DNA of 64,000 bases from Sinorhizobium kostiense (GTDB taxonomy: Bacteria; Pseudomonadota; Alphaproteobacteria; Rhizobiales; Rhizobiaceae), in assembly GCF_017874595.1 (NCBI RefSeq), contig NZ_JAGILA010000009.1, positions 124,001 through 188,000 of the forward strand, written 5' to 3'. Each line of letters opens with the position of its first letter. The first letter of the stretch is position 1. Both the position numbers and the translations under genes were made by a program. The notes under the pieces are model-generated. The model did no database searches and was not told the origin of the DNA. It saw only the letters and a list, made by a program, of their open reading frames with translations. Positions 1 through 9,111 of the stretch are shown piece by piece.

Positions 1-215
1 TCGCCGCGATCATCAATCCCCCACACTCCACGATCCTGGCGGTCGGCGCCGGAGAGAAGCGGCCGGTCGTAACCGAAAACGGGGAATTGAGCGTTGCTAC
101 TGTTATGAGCGTGACACTGTCCACGGACCACCGTGCCGTGGATGGTGCGCTGGGCGCAGAGCTTCTCGCGAAGTTCCGCGCGCTCGTCGAGAATCCATTG
201 AGCGTGTTGGTCTAG
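1..215 (+). CDS. pdhC: Pyruvate dehydrogenase E2 (dihydrolipoamide acetyltransferase), C-terminal end
   Basis: Only the last 71 codons are inside the window (reading frame begins at base 3, stop TAG at 213-215). The peptide has the E2 catalytic-domain end: INPPHSTILAVGAG, then VTLSTDHRAVDGALGA, where the DHR-x3-DG motif carries the active-site histidine and aspartate of 2-oxoacid dehydrogenase acyltransferases. E2 transfers acetyl groups from lipoate to CoA in the cytoplasmic pyruvate dehydrogenase complex. The E3 gene lpdA follows 82 bases later on the same strand, so pyruvate dehydrogenase is the likely complex rather than the 2-oxoglutarate one. Confidence 0.9.
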   Translation, partial: AAIINPPHSTILAVGAGEKRPVVTENGELSVATVMSVTLSTDHRAVDGALGAELLAKFRALVENPLSVLV

Positions 216-229
216 TCTCCTCCCAACTA

Positions 230-285
230 TGGGGGACCGTTGTCGCGGCGCAGTCGAGCCGAGGCGGGTCCCCCAATTTTTTTTT
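230..285 (+). terminator. Terminator-like hairpin with T9 tract between pdhC and lpdA
   Basis: TGGGGGACC (230-238) pairs perfectly with GGTCCCCCA (267-275) around a 28-base loop, and the right arm is followed by AATTTTTTTTT (275-285). This is the structure of a Rho-independent terminator. The lpdA ribosome site (AAGGA, 287-291) begins right after the T tract, so the element would set the E2:E3 ratio by partial termination or simply end the pdh message. The long loop makes efficiency uncertain. Confidence 0.6.
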
Positions 286-297
286 CAAGGAATGCTC

Positions 298-1737
298 ATG
301 TCTTACGATGTAATCATCATCGGTTCGGGCCCGGGCGGCTATGTCACCGCCATCCGCTCGGCGCAGCTGGGCTTGAAGACGGCGATCGTCGAGCGCGAGC
401 ACCTGGGCGGCATCTGCCTCAACTGGGGCTGCATCCCGACCAAGGCGCTCTTGCGCTCCGCCGAAATCCTCGACCATGCCAATCACGCCAAGAACTATGG
501 CCTGACGCTCGAAGGCAAGATGACCGCCAACGTCAAGGACGTCGTTGCCCGCTCGCGGGCGGTTTCGGCGCGGCTGACCGGCGGCGTCGCCTTTCTGATG
601 AAGAAGAACAAGATCGACGTGATCTGGGGCGAGGCGAAGCTGACGAAACCCGGCGAGATCGTCGTCGCAGCGCCGTCGAAGCCGGCAGTGCAGCCGCAGA
701 ACCCCGTGCCGAAGGGCGTCAAGGGCGAGGGCACCTACTCCGCCAAGCACATCATCATTGCGACCGGCGCGCGGCCGCGCGCGCTCCCCGGCATCGAGCC
801 GGACGGCAAGCTGATCTGGACCTATTTCGAGGCGATGAAGCCTGAGGAATTGCCGAAGTCCATGGTGGTCATGGGCTCAGGCGCGATCGGCATCGAGTTC
901 GCGAGTTTTTACCGGTCGATGGGTGTCGACGTCACCGTCGTCGAGCTCCTGCCGCAGATCATGCCGGTCGAGGACGCGGAAATCTCCGCCTTCGCCCGCA
1001 AGCAGCTCGAGAAGCGCGGCCTGAAGATCTTCACCGATGCCAAGGTGACGAAGGTCGAGAAGGGCGCCAATGACGTGACCGCCCATGTCGAGACGAAGGA
1101 CGGCAAGGTGACTGAGATCAAGGCGGATCGCCTGATCTCCGCCATCGGGGTCCAGGGCAATATCGAAAACCTCGGGCTCGAGGCGCTGGGGGTCGAGACC
1201 AGTCGCGGCTGCATCGTCACGGACGGCTACGGCAGGACCAATGTCGCCGGCATCTACGCGATCGGCGATGTCGCCGGTCCGCCGATGCTGGCGCACAAGG
1301 CCGAGCACGAGGGTGTGATCTGCGTCGAGAAGATCGCCGGCGTCCCCGGCGTCCATGCGCTCGACAAGGGCAAGATCCCGGGCTGCACCTATTGCGACCC
1401 GCAGGTCGCTTCGGTGGGGCTTACCGAGGCGAAGGCCAAGGAACTCGGCCGCGACATCCGCGTCGGCCGCTACAGCTTCGGCGCCAACGGCAAGGCGATT
1501 GCGCTCGGCGAAGATCAGGGCATGATCAAGACGATCTTCGACAAGAAGACCGGCGAGCTCCTCGGCGCGCACATGGTCGGCGCCGAGGTGACCGAGCTCA
1601 TCCAGGGCTTTGTCGTCGCCATGAACCTGGAGACGACCGAGGAGGAGTTGATGCACACGGTCTTCCCGCATCCGACGCTTTCCGAAATGATGAAGGAAAG
1701 CGTGCTCGACGCCTACGGCAAGGTGCTGAACGCCTGA
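298..1737 (+). CDS. lpdA: Dihydrolipoamide dehydrogenase (E3)
   Basis: Flavoprotein that reoxidises dihydrolipoamide on E2 and passes electrons to NAD+. The 479-residue chain opens with an FAD-binding Rossmann motif (IIIGSGPGGYV), followed by the redox-active disulphide motif GGICLNWGCIPTK, a second NAD-binding GSGAIGIEF region near residue 185, the FAD motif YAIGDV, and the C-terminal HPTLSE motif that carries the catalytic His-Glu pair. Length matches the family. I chose ATG 298 over ATG 292 because AAGGA (287-291) lies six bases from it, and the protein then begins MSYDVIIIG as in relatives. It is followed not by another metabolic gene but by the convergent T4SS operon. Confidence 0.96.
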   Translation: MSYDVIIIGSGPGGYVTAIRSAQLGLKTAIVEREHLGGICLNWGCIPTKALLRSAEILDHANHAKNYGLTLEGKMTANVKDVVARSRAVSARLTGGVAFLMKKNKIDVIWGEAKLTKPGEIVVAAPSKPAVQPQNPVPKGVKGEGTYSAKHIIIATGARPRALPGIEPDGKLIWTYFEAMKPEELPKSMVVMGSGAIGIEFASFYRSMGVDVTVVELLPQIMPVEDAEISAFARKQLEKRGLKIFTDAKVTKVEKGANDVTAHVETKDGKVTEIKADRLISAIGVQGNIENLGLEALGVETSRGCIVTDGYGRTNVAGIYAIGDVAGPPMLAHKAEHEGVICVEKIAGVPGVHALDKGKIPGCTYCDPQVASVGLTEAKAKELGRDIRVGRYSFGANGKAIALGEDQGMIKTIFDKKTGELLGAHMVGAEVTELIQGFVVAMNLETTEEELMHTVFPHPTLSEMMKESVLDAYGKVLNA

Positions 1738-2224
1738 GTGGCCCTTGCCTCACGCAGCATTTTGCACGGCGTTGATCATGAACTGCCGAAGGGATCTGCT
1801 CCATCTGGAAAACTCGGTTGTGCCGAAACCTTCCGTAGTATCCATGACGGCGCGAGCCCTCGCGAGGCCGAGAAGCATGCGCGTTCGGACGAGGCGCGCA
1901 GCGTCAAGCGCGAATTCAATTTGGAATTTGCCTTGGGGGCGATTCGCCTCGCAACCTTGATCGCCTGATTGTCCGGCTGCGGGACTACTGAAAATCTACC
2001 CCGCTGGGCCGTCACGTCGGCTCCGGCCCTTGAAACTCGTGGGCAGGGCAGGAGTAGAATAGTGGCGATGCAGCCGTAGCCAAGGCAAAGGGTCTTTCAT
2101 TTAGCTAAGACCGCTTTGCCCCCACATTCGGGTCCTCGGTCCGGCGGGCTTGGTGGTCCACAATGGGCTCACTCCAGTCTTACAGCGTCGCCGCGCGAGT
2201 GGCCGTAATGGGGTCGCCGCAAAG
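1738..2224. other. Intergenic region between convergent lpdA and virD4; no gene recognised
   Basis: I found no convincing coding sequence on either strand. The one structure visible is a hairpin, GGTCTT (2091-2096) with AAGACC (2107-2112), possibly extended by AAAG/CTTT with one bulge. It lies where a terminator for the minus-strand virB-virD4 operon would be expected, but has no strong T tract. This is also the junction between a housekeeping gene and the secretion island; no attachment-site repeat or tRNA is visible. Confidence 0.5.
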
Positions 2225-4324
2225 CTATTCGGCCGCCACGCCGACTTCGACGGGATCAGGCACGGTCGCGTTAAAGATGTCCATGATGTTGCGGCGCGTG
2301 GTTGGAGACTTGTCGCCGAGCTTTTCAGCTTTCGTCTCGACCACTTCCTTGAGTTGCGCGGCCTTTGGTTTGAGGCCCTCCTCGATGGCCTTTATCCGGG
2401 CTTCCATTGCATCAAGGCTTGCAGATGCTTCCGCACCACCCGTGTTTGCAGCAGTCGCCTTGGGACTCGGGCGCAGCGCCTTTTTGTTGACCGTGCGTTT
2501 GGCAGGTGTTGCAGCTTTCTCGTCTGCTTCAGGTTCCGCCTTGACCGGAGCTGCCTCCGCCGCGGCGGCCGTCAAGGACTTTTCCTCCTTCGCTGGCGCC
2601 GGCGAGGGAATTTCGACTGAAGGATCTCCCCCCTTGGCATATTCTGGAGTTGTCGCCGGCACGGGCTTCGGTGACAGATAATCGACTTCCGGTACTTGCG
2701 GGATGTTGGCTTGGGAAAACGCCTCGGCTGATTTGAAGGGCTGCGTTTGGAAGAAGCGAAGCTTTTCACCAAAGATCGGCCGTTGTCCTTCGATGAGCAG
2801 GATTATTTTGTTCTCCGGCATTTGCCGGACTTCCTGCGGCATCATCAGATCGCGCTCGCGAATCTGCTCCACCTTCGTGCGGCGGGGCAGGCCCATCAGT
2901 TCGATCGTGCGAGATTCCGACTGGTAGCGGATCGTGCGTTTTCCGAGCGCGCGGGACGCGTACTCGGCTGTGGCCTGGTCATTGGCGCCGAGGACGAGCT
3001 GATAGCCACAATTGCCGAGCAGGGAATGCCGGGACGTTTCGCCGTAGATCTCGTCGAGGTTCTTCAGATCCTGGATGATGAAGGCGAGCTTGATGTTGTA
3101 ACCAGCCACATAGGGCAGCTTGGTCATGATCTCGTCCATCCGCTTCAACTGCCGGAACTCGTCAAGCAGGAAGTAGACGGGGAGGGAATTTGGATCGTGC
3201 TCGAGCGTGAGGATATCCATTACCTGCTGCACGAACAGGGTGAGGAGAGGGCGCAGCAGGGTGATGTCGGTGATGTTCGGCGCCAGGTAGATCGAGATCG
3301 GCCGGCGCTTCATTGCCCGAAGGTCCATGTCAGTGACATTGGTCGCGGCAACGATCCGCTCATTCTTGAAAGGCCGCATCGCCTTTTGAATGTCCAAGAG
3401 AGCAGACGCGGCGGCGCGTTCCGATAGGGCGATGTAGGAATTGAAGCTCTCGACGGTGAACTTTGAGAGATAGGGCTCTTTCTCCTTGATGTATTTCATG
3501 AGCGCCTGGAGATCGACGCCGCTATTAAAAAAGGAATTGACCTCGGCGAGGTTGCGCCGGTCTTTGTAGAAGGGGCTTTCCGTGATGTAGCTGATCACGC
3601 CGGCAAGGACCTGCTGCGCGGTCGCTTGCCAAACGGAATTGTCCGAGTCCGTGTTCTCGGGCACAAGAATGCTGGCGATGTTTTGAATGTCGGTCGTGCG
3701 ATTGCCGCGCTCCGGCCGGATAAAGTCCAGTGGGTTATAGCTGTTGGTCTTTGCGGAGCCGGGGGCGAATAGGAAGACCTGGCTGCCGTTCTGGCGGCGA
3801 TAACCCGCCGTCGCCTTGAACACTTCGCCCTTGAGATCGGTAACGATCATCGAGCCTTCGTGCATCAGCGCATTGGGGATCACATAGCCCGCGCCTTTAC
3901 CCGAGCGCGTCGGGCCAATGATCAGATGATGCCGGTCGTCCTTGGTGCGGAGTATGTTCCGCCCGACCCGGCCGAAGATATGGCCCTGTTTGCGGAACCA
4001 CTTCCCGCGTCGTAGCGAAGCCATGTCCTGAAAGGCGGCATCCCCCAAGGGGCTGCTCGTCGGTTTCAGTCCGATGTAGCCCACAAGGCCCGCCACCAGC
4101 AGCGCCGGCACCATCGAACCAACCGCGACCTTTTGCAGGGCAGGGCTCGTGTTGTAGTGCCAGAACTGTTGAATCGGAGCAAAAGGATTGCTCGTGATCG
4201 TCGTTTCGAGGATCCGACCGTCCTTATAGAAGAGCTGAAGCCCCAGGCCGTACCCGAGCATCCAGACAACGAACGCTATCCCGACGCAAAAGAGCAGGTA
4301 GAACGCCTGGAGCTGCTTCGTCAT
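2225..4324 (-). CDS. virD4: Type IV secretion coupling protein VirD4/TraG
   Basis: Inner-membrane ATPase that hands substrates (relaxase-DNA or effectors) to the secretion channel. Two N-terminal membrane segments (about residues 8-30 and 70-90) precede a RecA-like domain with Walker A GPTRSGKGAG and Walker B YFLLDEFRQL; the all-alpha domain sits between. At 699 residues it is longer than most relatives because of a low-complexity tail of about 130 residues rich in Ala, Pro, Lys and Glu, with a coiled-coil-like stretch near the end. ATG overlaps the virB11 stop in an ATGA, so it is co-translated as the last gene of the operon. No relaxase gene is in the window, so the substrate is unknown. 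Confidence 0.93.
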   Translation of the reverse strand: MTKQLQAFYLLFCVGIAFVVWMLGYGLGLQLFYKDGRILETTITSNPFAPIQQFWHYNTSPALQKVAVGSMVPALLVAGLVGYIGLKPTSSPLGDAAFQDMASLRRGKWFRKQGHIFGRVGRNILRTKDDRHHLIIGPTRSGKGAGYVIPNALMHEGSMIVTDLKGEVFKATAGYRRQNGSQVFLFAPGSAKTNSYNPLDFIRPERGNRTTDIQNIASILVPENTDSDNSVWQATAQQVLAGVISYITESPFYKDRRNLAEVNSFFNSGVDLQALMKYIKEKEPYLSKFTVESFNSYIALSERAAASALLDIQKAMRPFKNERIVAATNVTDMDLRAMKRRPISIYLAPNITDITLLRPLLTLFVQQVMDILTLEHDPNSLPVYFLLDEFRQLKRMDEIMTKLPYVAGYNIKLAFIIQDLKNLDEIYGETSRHSLLGNCGYQLVLGANDQATAEYASRALGKRTIRYQSESRTIELMGLPRRTKVEQIRERDLMMPQEVRQMPENKIILLIEGQRPIFGEKLRFFQTQPFKSAEAFSQANIPQVPEVDYLSPKPVPATTPEYAKGGDPSVEIPSPAPAKEEKSLTAAAAEAAPVKAEPEADEKAATPAKRTVNKKALRPSPKATAANTGGAEASASLDAMEARIKAIEEGLKPKAAQLKEVVETKAEKLGDKSPTTRRNIMDIFNATVPDPVEVGVAAE

Positions 4325-5349
4325 GACTCATCCCGGGCGAAGAAGATCTCAGAGACCCCGCGCTTGCCACCTTCACGGCGGAGCTGGATGACGATCGGGA
4401 TGACCTTCTGGATATACGACATCAGATCCTGCTTCGAAAAACCCGCCGACATGCCGGCCTGCTGCATCATCATGGTGAGTTGTTCATAAGCGCCCATCGG
4501 CGTATCGGCGTGAACCGTCCCTATGCTGCCGGGATGGCCGGTGTTGATTGCGCGGAGGAAGGAAAAAGCCTCTGCGCCTCGAATTTCGCCGACGAACAGA
4601 CGGTCCGGTCGCATGCGCAGCGACGACTCGAGCAGGCTTTGTATGGTCACATCCGCTGTGCCCTGATCGCCCTTCGACGCGATCAGGTGAACGGCATTTT
4701 CTTGCGGCGGGAAGAGCTCTCGCGTGTCCTCGAGCGTGATGATCCGTTCATGCGGATCGACGCTCTTAAGGCAGGCATTGAGGAAGGTCGTTTTGCCGGA
4801 GGAAGTGCCGCCACTGATCAGGATAGAGACCCGTCTGGTGATGGCGGTATGGATGAAATCGTAAATCCGATTGGCGCGCAGATGCCCTATCAGCCCGCGA
4901 TCGGTGTCGCTGAGACCGCCGACGGCGACAGAGACCTTATCAAGCGAACCATTGTCGCGATACTCCTCGAGCGTGAAGTTATTGACCACCTGCTTGCGGA
5001 TCGAGATCGAGCCGCCTTCGGGTGCCGCCGGCGGCAAGATGATCTGGATACGCTCGCCGGTCGGAAGCGCGGCGCTGAGGATCGGCTTGGAGCGGCTGAT
5101 AAACTGGTTCGTCGCAGCCGCAACACGCTCGCCGATGTTCTGGATTTCATCACCCGTCAGGGCGTCGATTCGATGATGCTCCATGTGATCGGCGCCAAAC
5201 CGTTCCACATAGACATGACCCGGTTTGTTGACGGCGATTTCCACCACCCTCGGATCGTCAAGAAATTCCCTGATCGGTTCAAGAGCGCGGTTGAGGAAGT
5301 AATGCGGATCGCGTCTGATCGTAGTGGTGTTACCTGCGGCGACGTTCAC
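4321..5349 (-). CDS. virB11: T4SS ATPase VirB11
   Basis: Hexameric cytoplasmic ATPase that powers pilus assembly and substrate transfer. The 342-residue chain has the N-terminal domain of VirB11/PilT ATPases, Walker A GGTSSGKTTF, the Asp box ITLEDTREL, Walker B-type LRMRPDRLFVGEIRG and the His box GTVHADT. The start is GTG at 5347-5349, with AAGGAG seven bases upstream on the minus strand; it overlaps the end of virB10 by 20 bases. Length is normal for the family. Confidence 0.94.
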   Translation of the reverse strand: MNVAAGNTTTIRRDPHYFLNRALEPIREFLDDPRVVEIAVNKPGHVYVERFGADHMEHHRIDALTGDEIQNIGERVAAATNQFISRSKPILSAALPTGERIQIILPPAAPEGGSISIRKQVVNNFTLEEYRDNGSLDKVSVAVGGLSDTDRGLIGHLRANRIYDFIHTAITRRVSILISGGTSSGKTTFLNACLKSVDPHERIITLEDTRELFPPQENAVHLIASKGDQGTADVTIQSLLESSLRMRPDRLFVGEIRGAEAFSFLRAINTGHPGSIGTVHADTPMGAYEQLTMMMQQAGMSAGFSKQDLMSYIQKVIPIVIQLRREGGKRGVSEIFFARDES

Positions 5350-6541
5350 GTTGAATCTCCTTCATCGCTTCGGTGACCGGGTCGTCATACATGGCGCTGA
5401 AATCGAGGTCCTGGCGCACGTAGACAAAGATCTGCTCGCCCTGGCCGACGCTAATGGTGGGAGGAATACGAAGGTTCTCGCTCAACGCCTGGTTCGCCAT
5501 GTCCGAGAAGGTCTCGGCGATGGTTTCGCGGGCGAGCTCCTCGCCACGTTGCGCCTCGCTGTTATTGTCGCCGAACGCCTCGTCGCTTCCGTAGCCGGTC
5601 AGGAAGCTGGCGCCGGCGCCGACGACGGAAAGCATGATTGCGGAGCCGAACCGCTCGCGCCACTTGTTGTCGACGTGGCCGGTCAGGCCCGAGCGCCCCA
5701 AACTATCCGTGCCAATGGAGTTAAGGCGCACCGACACGCCGTCATCGCGAATGAGCCGGGTCCAGATGACGAAAATGCGCTTCTGTCCGCGGGTAATTTC
5801 GGACTGATATTCGCCAATGAGGCGCGTTCCAGTCGGGATGAGGACGCGCCTCCCGTCGAAGGAATAGACGTCCTGCGACGTGATCGCACGAATTTGGCCG
5901 GGAAGATCGCTGTTGATTGCGGTCTCGAGGATGCCGGGGATTAACGTTCCTTCTGGGATCATGGCGTCGATGCGTTCGATCTGCCGCGCCTTTGCGCTCC
6001 GATCCGCGAGACTCGAGGCCGCAGCGAGGTACTTGCTGTTTCGGTCTTCGCCGGCGACGCTGAGCCCTGAATCGTCTTCGCCTGGAAAACCTCCGTTGCC
6101 GTTGCCATTGCCTTTCTGATCAAGCGAGATCAGCCCCGACTTATAGCGTTCGGGAAACTCTTCGACAGGCGCAATCTCGGGTGTGGCTTCAACGACCTCT
6201 GGTGGCGGTGGAACGTTGAACTCCGTGGTATCGGCGGGCTCTTCTTCAACTGGCTCCGGAGGAGGGGGCAGATTGATGACTGCAGGCTCTATCTCCGGCT
6301 TTGGCTCTTCTTGCTCACGCACGTATGACGGCGGCCGGAAGGTGGTCGTCTGAAACTCTTCATCGCTATCGGCGACGTCACGCGGCTTTTCTCCTGCCGT
6401 GGCAAGCACGAAATAGGCGGCGACAGCGCCCCCCAGGAGTAGGGCAGCCATGCCGATGGTTTGATTGCGTCCAGCGTTTCTGTTGCTGACGGCCGTTTCA
6501 TCGGCCGTCGTCATGGCCTCAAGTTCAGGGCTGCGCTTCAT
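5330..6541 (-). CDS. virB10: T4SS core-complex protein VirB10
   Basis: Spans both membranes and joins inner-membrane ATPases to the outer-membrane ring. The 403-residue protein has a short cytoplasmic N-terminus, one membrane segment (about residues 29-46), a long proline- and glutamate-rich periplasmic stretch (PPPPEPVEEEPADT region) and the C-terminal beta-barrel TrbI/VirB10 domain (VLIPTGTRLIGEY, then the GLTGHVDN region). ATG overlaps the virB9 stop by one base, consistent with translational coupling. Confidence 0.94.
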   Translation of the reverse strand: MKRSPELEAMTTADETAVSNRNAGRNQTIGMAALLLGGAVAAYFVLATAGEKPRDVADSDEEFQTTTFRPPSYVREQEEPKPEIEPAVINLPPPPEPVEEEPADTTEFNVPPPPEVVEATPEIAPVEEFPERYKSGLISLDQKGNGNGNGGFPGEDDSGLSVAGEDRNSKYLAAASSLADRSAKARQIERIDAMIPEGTLIPGILETAINSDLPGQIRAITSQDVYSFDGRRVLIPTGTRLIGEYQSEITRGQKRIFVIWTRLIRDDGVSVRLNSIGTDSLGRSGLTGHVDNKWRERFGSAIMLSVVGAGASFLTGYGSDEAFGDNNSEAQRGEELARETIAETFSDMANQALSENLRIPPTISVGQGEQIFVYVRQDLDFSAMYDDPVTEAMKEIQRERRRR

Positions 6542-7350
6542 TAGTTGCCGCTCCTCCTACGTTTCGTCGCCTTGGTGTCAGGAGCCGGACCGAGAATGGC
6601 AGGGTCCGGAGCGCCGAAGTCGGGCTTGCGAAGGTTAAAGATGCAGGTCCATTGATTGCCCTCGCGCAGCGTGTATTGCGTCGCGACACCATCGACGACG
6701 ATGTATTCGCCCTCCTTCCGGAAATTGCGCAGCGTCTCGGAAAAGTCGGCCTGGACGGCAAAAATCGCCGGGACCCGGCTGCCGAACTTGAAGAAGGTCT
6801 TTTTCCCGTCGTCGAAGATCACCAAGGGCTTCAACGCCGGATCACCGGAAAACGAATAGTCGATGTTGACGTTGGCTTTATCGACATTCGACATGTTTGG
6901 GTAGGCCGCCCGGTACTCAGCCTTCTTGCGGAGCGCGGCATTTAGATCCTTCTCGGGATAGACGAAACGGACCCCGAACACCTGCTTGCCATCGGACGGA
7001 GCATGGTCGTTGAGCTCGAGGAAATAGATCCTCTTGCTGGTCACGACATTCATGTTGGTGGCGACGTTCTTTGCGATCGGCTTCACGAACAGAATGTTGC
7101 CCTTCTCGGAAGGGGCAACCTGCCAACTGTCGGTGTCGCCAAGCGAGATCGTTTCGAACTTTTCGTCCTCGTCAAAGATGATCATGGTAGAGATGCCGTA
7201 GGTGGCAGAGACCTTCACGACGTTATTGGACTGATAGACGACGCTGGTCACGCGCGAATCGAGGCTGCCCGGGCGAGGTGCCTGCGCAGCATGGGCGTGA
7301 GTCATCATCGCGGCCGCGCAGGCCGTGGAAAGCAGGAGGCGTTTGATCAT
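6541..7350 (-). CDS. virB9: T4SS core-complex protein VirB9
   Basis: Periplasmic/outer-membrane ring component. It has a cleavable signal peptide (KRLLLSTACAAAMMTHAHA), an N-terminal domain with the QSNNVVKVSATYGISTMI strand region that binds VirB10, and the C-terminal CagX/VirB9 domain ending FNLRKPDFGAPDP. Length 269 residues is typical. Its ATG overlaps the virB8 stop by four bases. A VirB7 lipoprotein normally partners VirB9; no virB7 is in its usual place between virB6 and virB8. Confidence 0.93.
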   Translation of the reverse strand: MIKRLLLSTACAAAMMTHAHAAQAPRPGSLDSRVTSVVYQSNNVVKVSATYGISTMIIFDEDEKFETISLGDTDSWQVAPSEKGNILFVKPIAKNVATNMNVVTSKRIYFLELNDHAPSDGKQVFGVRFVYPEKDLNAALRKKAEYRAAYPNMSNVDKANVNIDYSFSGDPALKPLVIFDDGKKTFFKFGSRVPAIFAVQADFSETLRNFRKEGEYIVVDGVATQYTLREGNQWTCIFNLRKPDFGAPDPAILGPAPDTKATKRRRSGN

Positions 7351-8042
7351 TCCTCACCTCCCGGCGTAACCGTTTCTTGATCGCGACGGTAGTTGTAGAC
7401 CTGGAAGCCCAAGGGGTTCTCGAAGCGCCATTCGTTGGTCGCTGGCGTGTCCGTATAGCGATAGCGAACGACCGAAATGTAGTGACGGACGATCGAATCC
7501 GTGTCCGATTTTTCGGTGGTCGAAAACCGGACCAAGGCCGTGCTTGCATTGGAGAAGGTGACGGACTTGATGTCGACCGTCACCTTCTTGTTCTTGCCGA
7601 GTACCTTTGCGGGATTGCTGGGATTGGCCGCGCTGTAAAGCTCCTGCAGCTCACGGGCCGCATCATCAGTGGAGAGTAGGGCGGCGATGCCGAAATTCTG
7701 CTCAATCGCGAATGGGTCGTAGCCTTCGCGAGATCGGATATAGCGAACGACGTTCGCTTGAGTGACCGCCTGTTGGTCGGTCAGCTTGGCGGACCTGGTT
7801 AGGCCGGTCTTCACCTCCATATAGCCGGTGATCTTATCGACCTCAACGATGTACGGCTCGAAGCTCTTCAGCGGAACGAGCATCACCAATGCTGTCAGTG
7901 ACAGCAGGGTGATCGCGCCGAAAATCATTGTGACGAACCATGCGAGCGAGCGCGATCGCTTGGCCTTTTTGACGATCTCCAGTTCCCAACGATCGCCGTC
8001 CTGAAAGTAGCTCCGAAGAGCTGCGTCATTCGTTTCTGCCAT
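7347..8042 (-). CDS. virB8: T4SS inner-membrane assembly factor VirB8
   Basis: Bitopic inner-membrane protein that nucleates assembly. A charged cytoplasmic N-terminus of about 30 residues is followed by one membrane segment (FVTMIFGAITLLSLTALVML) and a periplasmic NTF2-like domain that ends RYRYTDTPATNEWRFENPLG, the conserved region of VirB8. 231 residues is normal. AAGGG lies upstream of the ATG. Gap to virB6 is only 25 bases, leaving no room for virB7. Confidence 0.92.
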   Translation of the reverse strand: MAETNDAALRSYFQDGDRWELEIVKKAKRSRSLAWFVTMIFGAITLLSLTALVMLVPLKSFEPYIVEVDKITGYMEVKTGLTRSAKLTDQQAVTQANVVRYIRSREGYDPFAIEQNFGIAALLSTDDAARELQELYSAANPSNPAKVLGKNKKVTVDIKSVTFSNASTALVRFSTTEKSDTDSIVRHYISVVRYRYTDTPATNEWRFENPLGFQVYNYRRDQETVTPGGEE

Positions 8043-8067
8043 TAGTTCTAGCCCTTAAATTCGCGCC

Positions 8068-9096
8068 TCAGCGAGGCATGCTGTTGCTGCTAATGCGGTT
8101 CTGCATCGCCTCAGCAGCGGCGTTGCGAATGTTGGTTCTCATGCCTTCCTGGGTACGTGCCCTGGCTTGCATGCCGGCGCTGCCAATTGACCCCGCCAGA
8201 CGTTGTCCGCCTGACAGGGTGGATATTGGCCCCGATATGCCTGCAAATCGGCCGACGGCGCGCGCTACGTTGCCAATGCCGGCGGCCACGCCACCGGTAA
8301 TGCCCTGCGCGAGAACCTGAATGTTGAAGAGTACAAATGCGCCCGCGGCGCAAAGCAGCAGGAAAGCGGAAATGTCGCTAAGCTGAAGTTCCCGCTGGTT
8401 TGCAGCGCTCGTGACCTTTGTCAGTTCCGGGTCCATCGCTGAGATCAGGAATGCAGCCACGACGTAGACGAATAGTGGGATCAGCGCATACATCAGCACC
8501 TGCTGGAACCAGGCGACGCCCATGCCTCTTGTCTGTTGGAAGAGCATGCAGCCGATGAAGATAGGTGCGGTCCCGATCAGCACCCACATCATCACCTTGG
8601 CAAGGAGTAGGATCGCCAGAGCCACTGCAATGAAAACCGCCACTGCAAGCATGATCAGAAAACCGATCATGGACGGGAGTACCGCGAAATAACCGGACTG
8701 TTCCGCAAAGGCAGAAGCGGCCTCGTTCGCCGTTTTCCAGATCATCGAAAGGCCGTTTGTCGGCTCTGTGATGCCTGTCCCGGTGGCGGTCAGGATCGCC
8801 CGGCCCACATCTTCCGGAGTGTTATTCAGCCAGGAATAGAAAAGAGTGTTGAAGTAGTCCCACTCCCTGACCAGCGCCAGAATGATCAACATACGGGCCA
8901 CGCGACCAATGATCTCGCTGACGCTGATGCGGGCCGTTCCCATGAAGAGTTGGAGCCCGTAGTATCCCACATATGCGATGAACATGATGGTGAGCAGCGG
9001 CACGATCTCATCGCCGACAATCCCATAGGCTTGCTCAGAGAAATCCGCGCCTGTCTGTTCAATTCTGTCGAGCAGATCGCCCAAGAAATCGTGCAT
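8068..9096 (-). CDS. virB6: T4SS polytopic membrane protein VirB6
   Basis: Inner-membrane channel component. The 342-residue protein has about six hydrophobic segments (for example near residues 33-50, 140-190, 200-220 and 250-275) and the central TrbL/VirB6 region with LAILLLAKVMMWVLIGTAPIF, the most conserved part of the family. The C-terminal 70 residues are Gly/Ala/Arg-rich and probably cytoplasmic or periplasmic tail. Confidence 0.9.
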   Translation of the reverse strand: MHDFLGDLLDRIEQTGADFSEQAYGIVGDEIVPLLTIMFIAYVGYYGLQLFMGTARISVSEIIGRVARMLIILALVREWDYFNTLFYSWLNNTPEDVGRAILTATGTGITEPTNGLSMIWKTANEAASAFAEQSGYFAVLPSMIGFLIMLAVAVFIAVALAILLLAKVMMWVLIGTAPIFIGCMLFQQTRGMGVAWFQQVLMYALIPLFVYVVAAFLISAMDPELTKVTSAANQRELQLSDISAFLLLCAAGAFVLFNIQVLAQGITGGVAAGIGNVARAVGRFAGISGPISTLSGGQRLAGSIGSAGMQARARTQEGMRTNIRNAAAEAMQNRISSNSMPR

Positions 9097-9111
9097 CGTT
9101 GCAAATTGTCC

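Noticed and set aside
103..750. Long open frame on the minus strand opposite lpdA
   Set aside because: Codes for an Arg/Ala-rich reading typical of the antisense of a GC-rich gene; lpdA is certain.
877..1671. Minus-strand 264-codon frame inside lpdA
   Set aside because: Shadow of lpdA with no ribosome site or motif.
1738..1968. Frame downstream of lpdA as a small gene
   Set aside because: No start signal and no protein-like reading.
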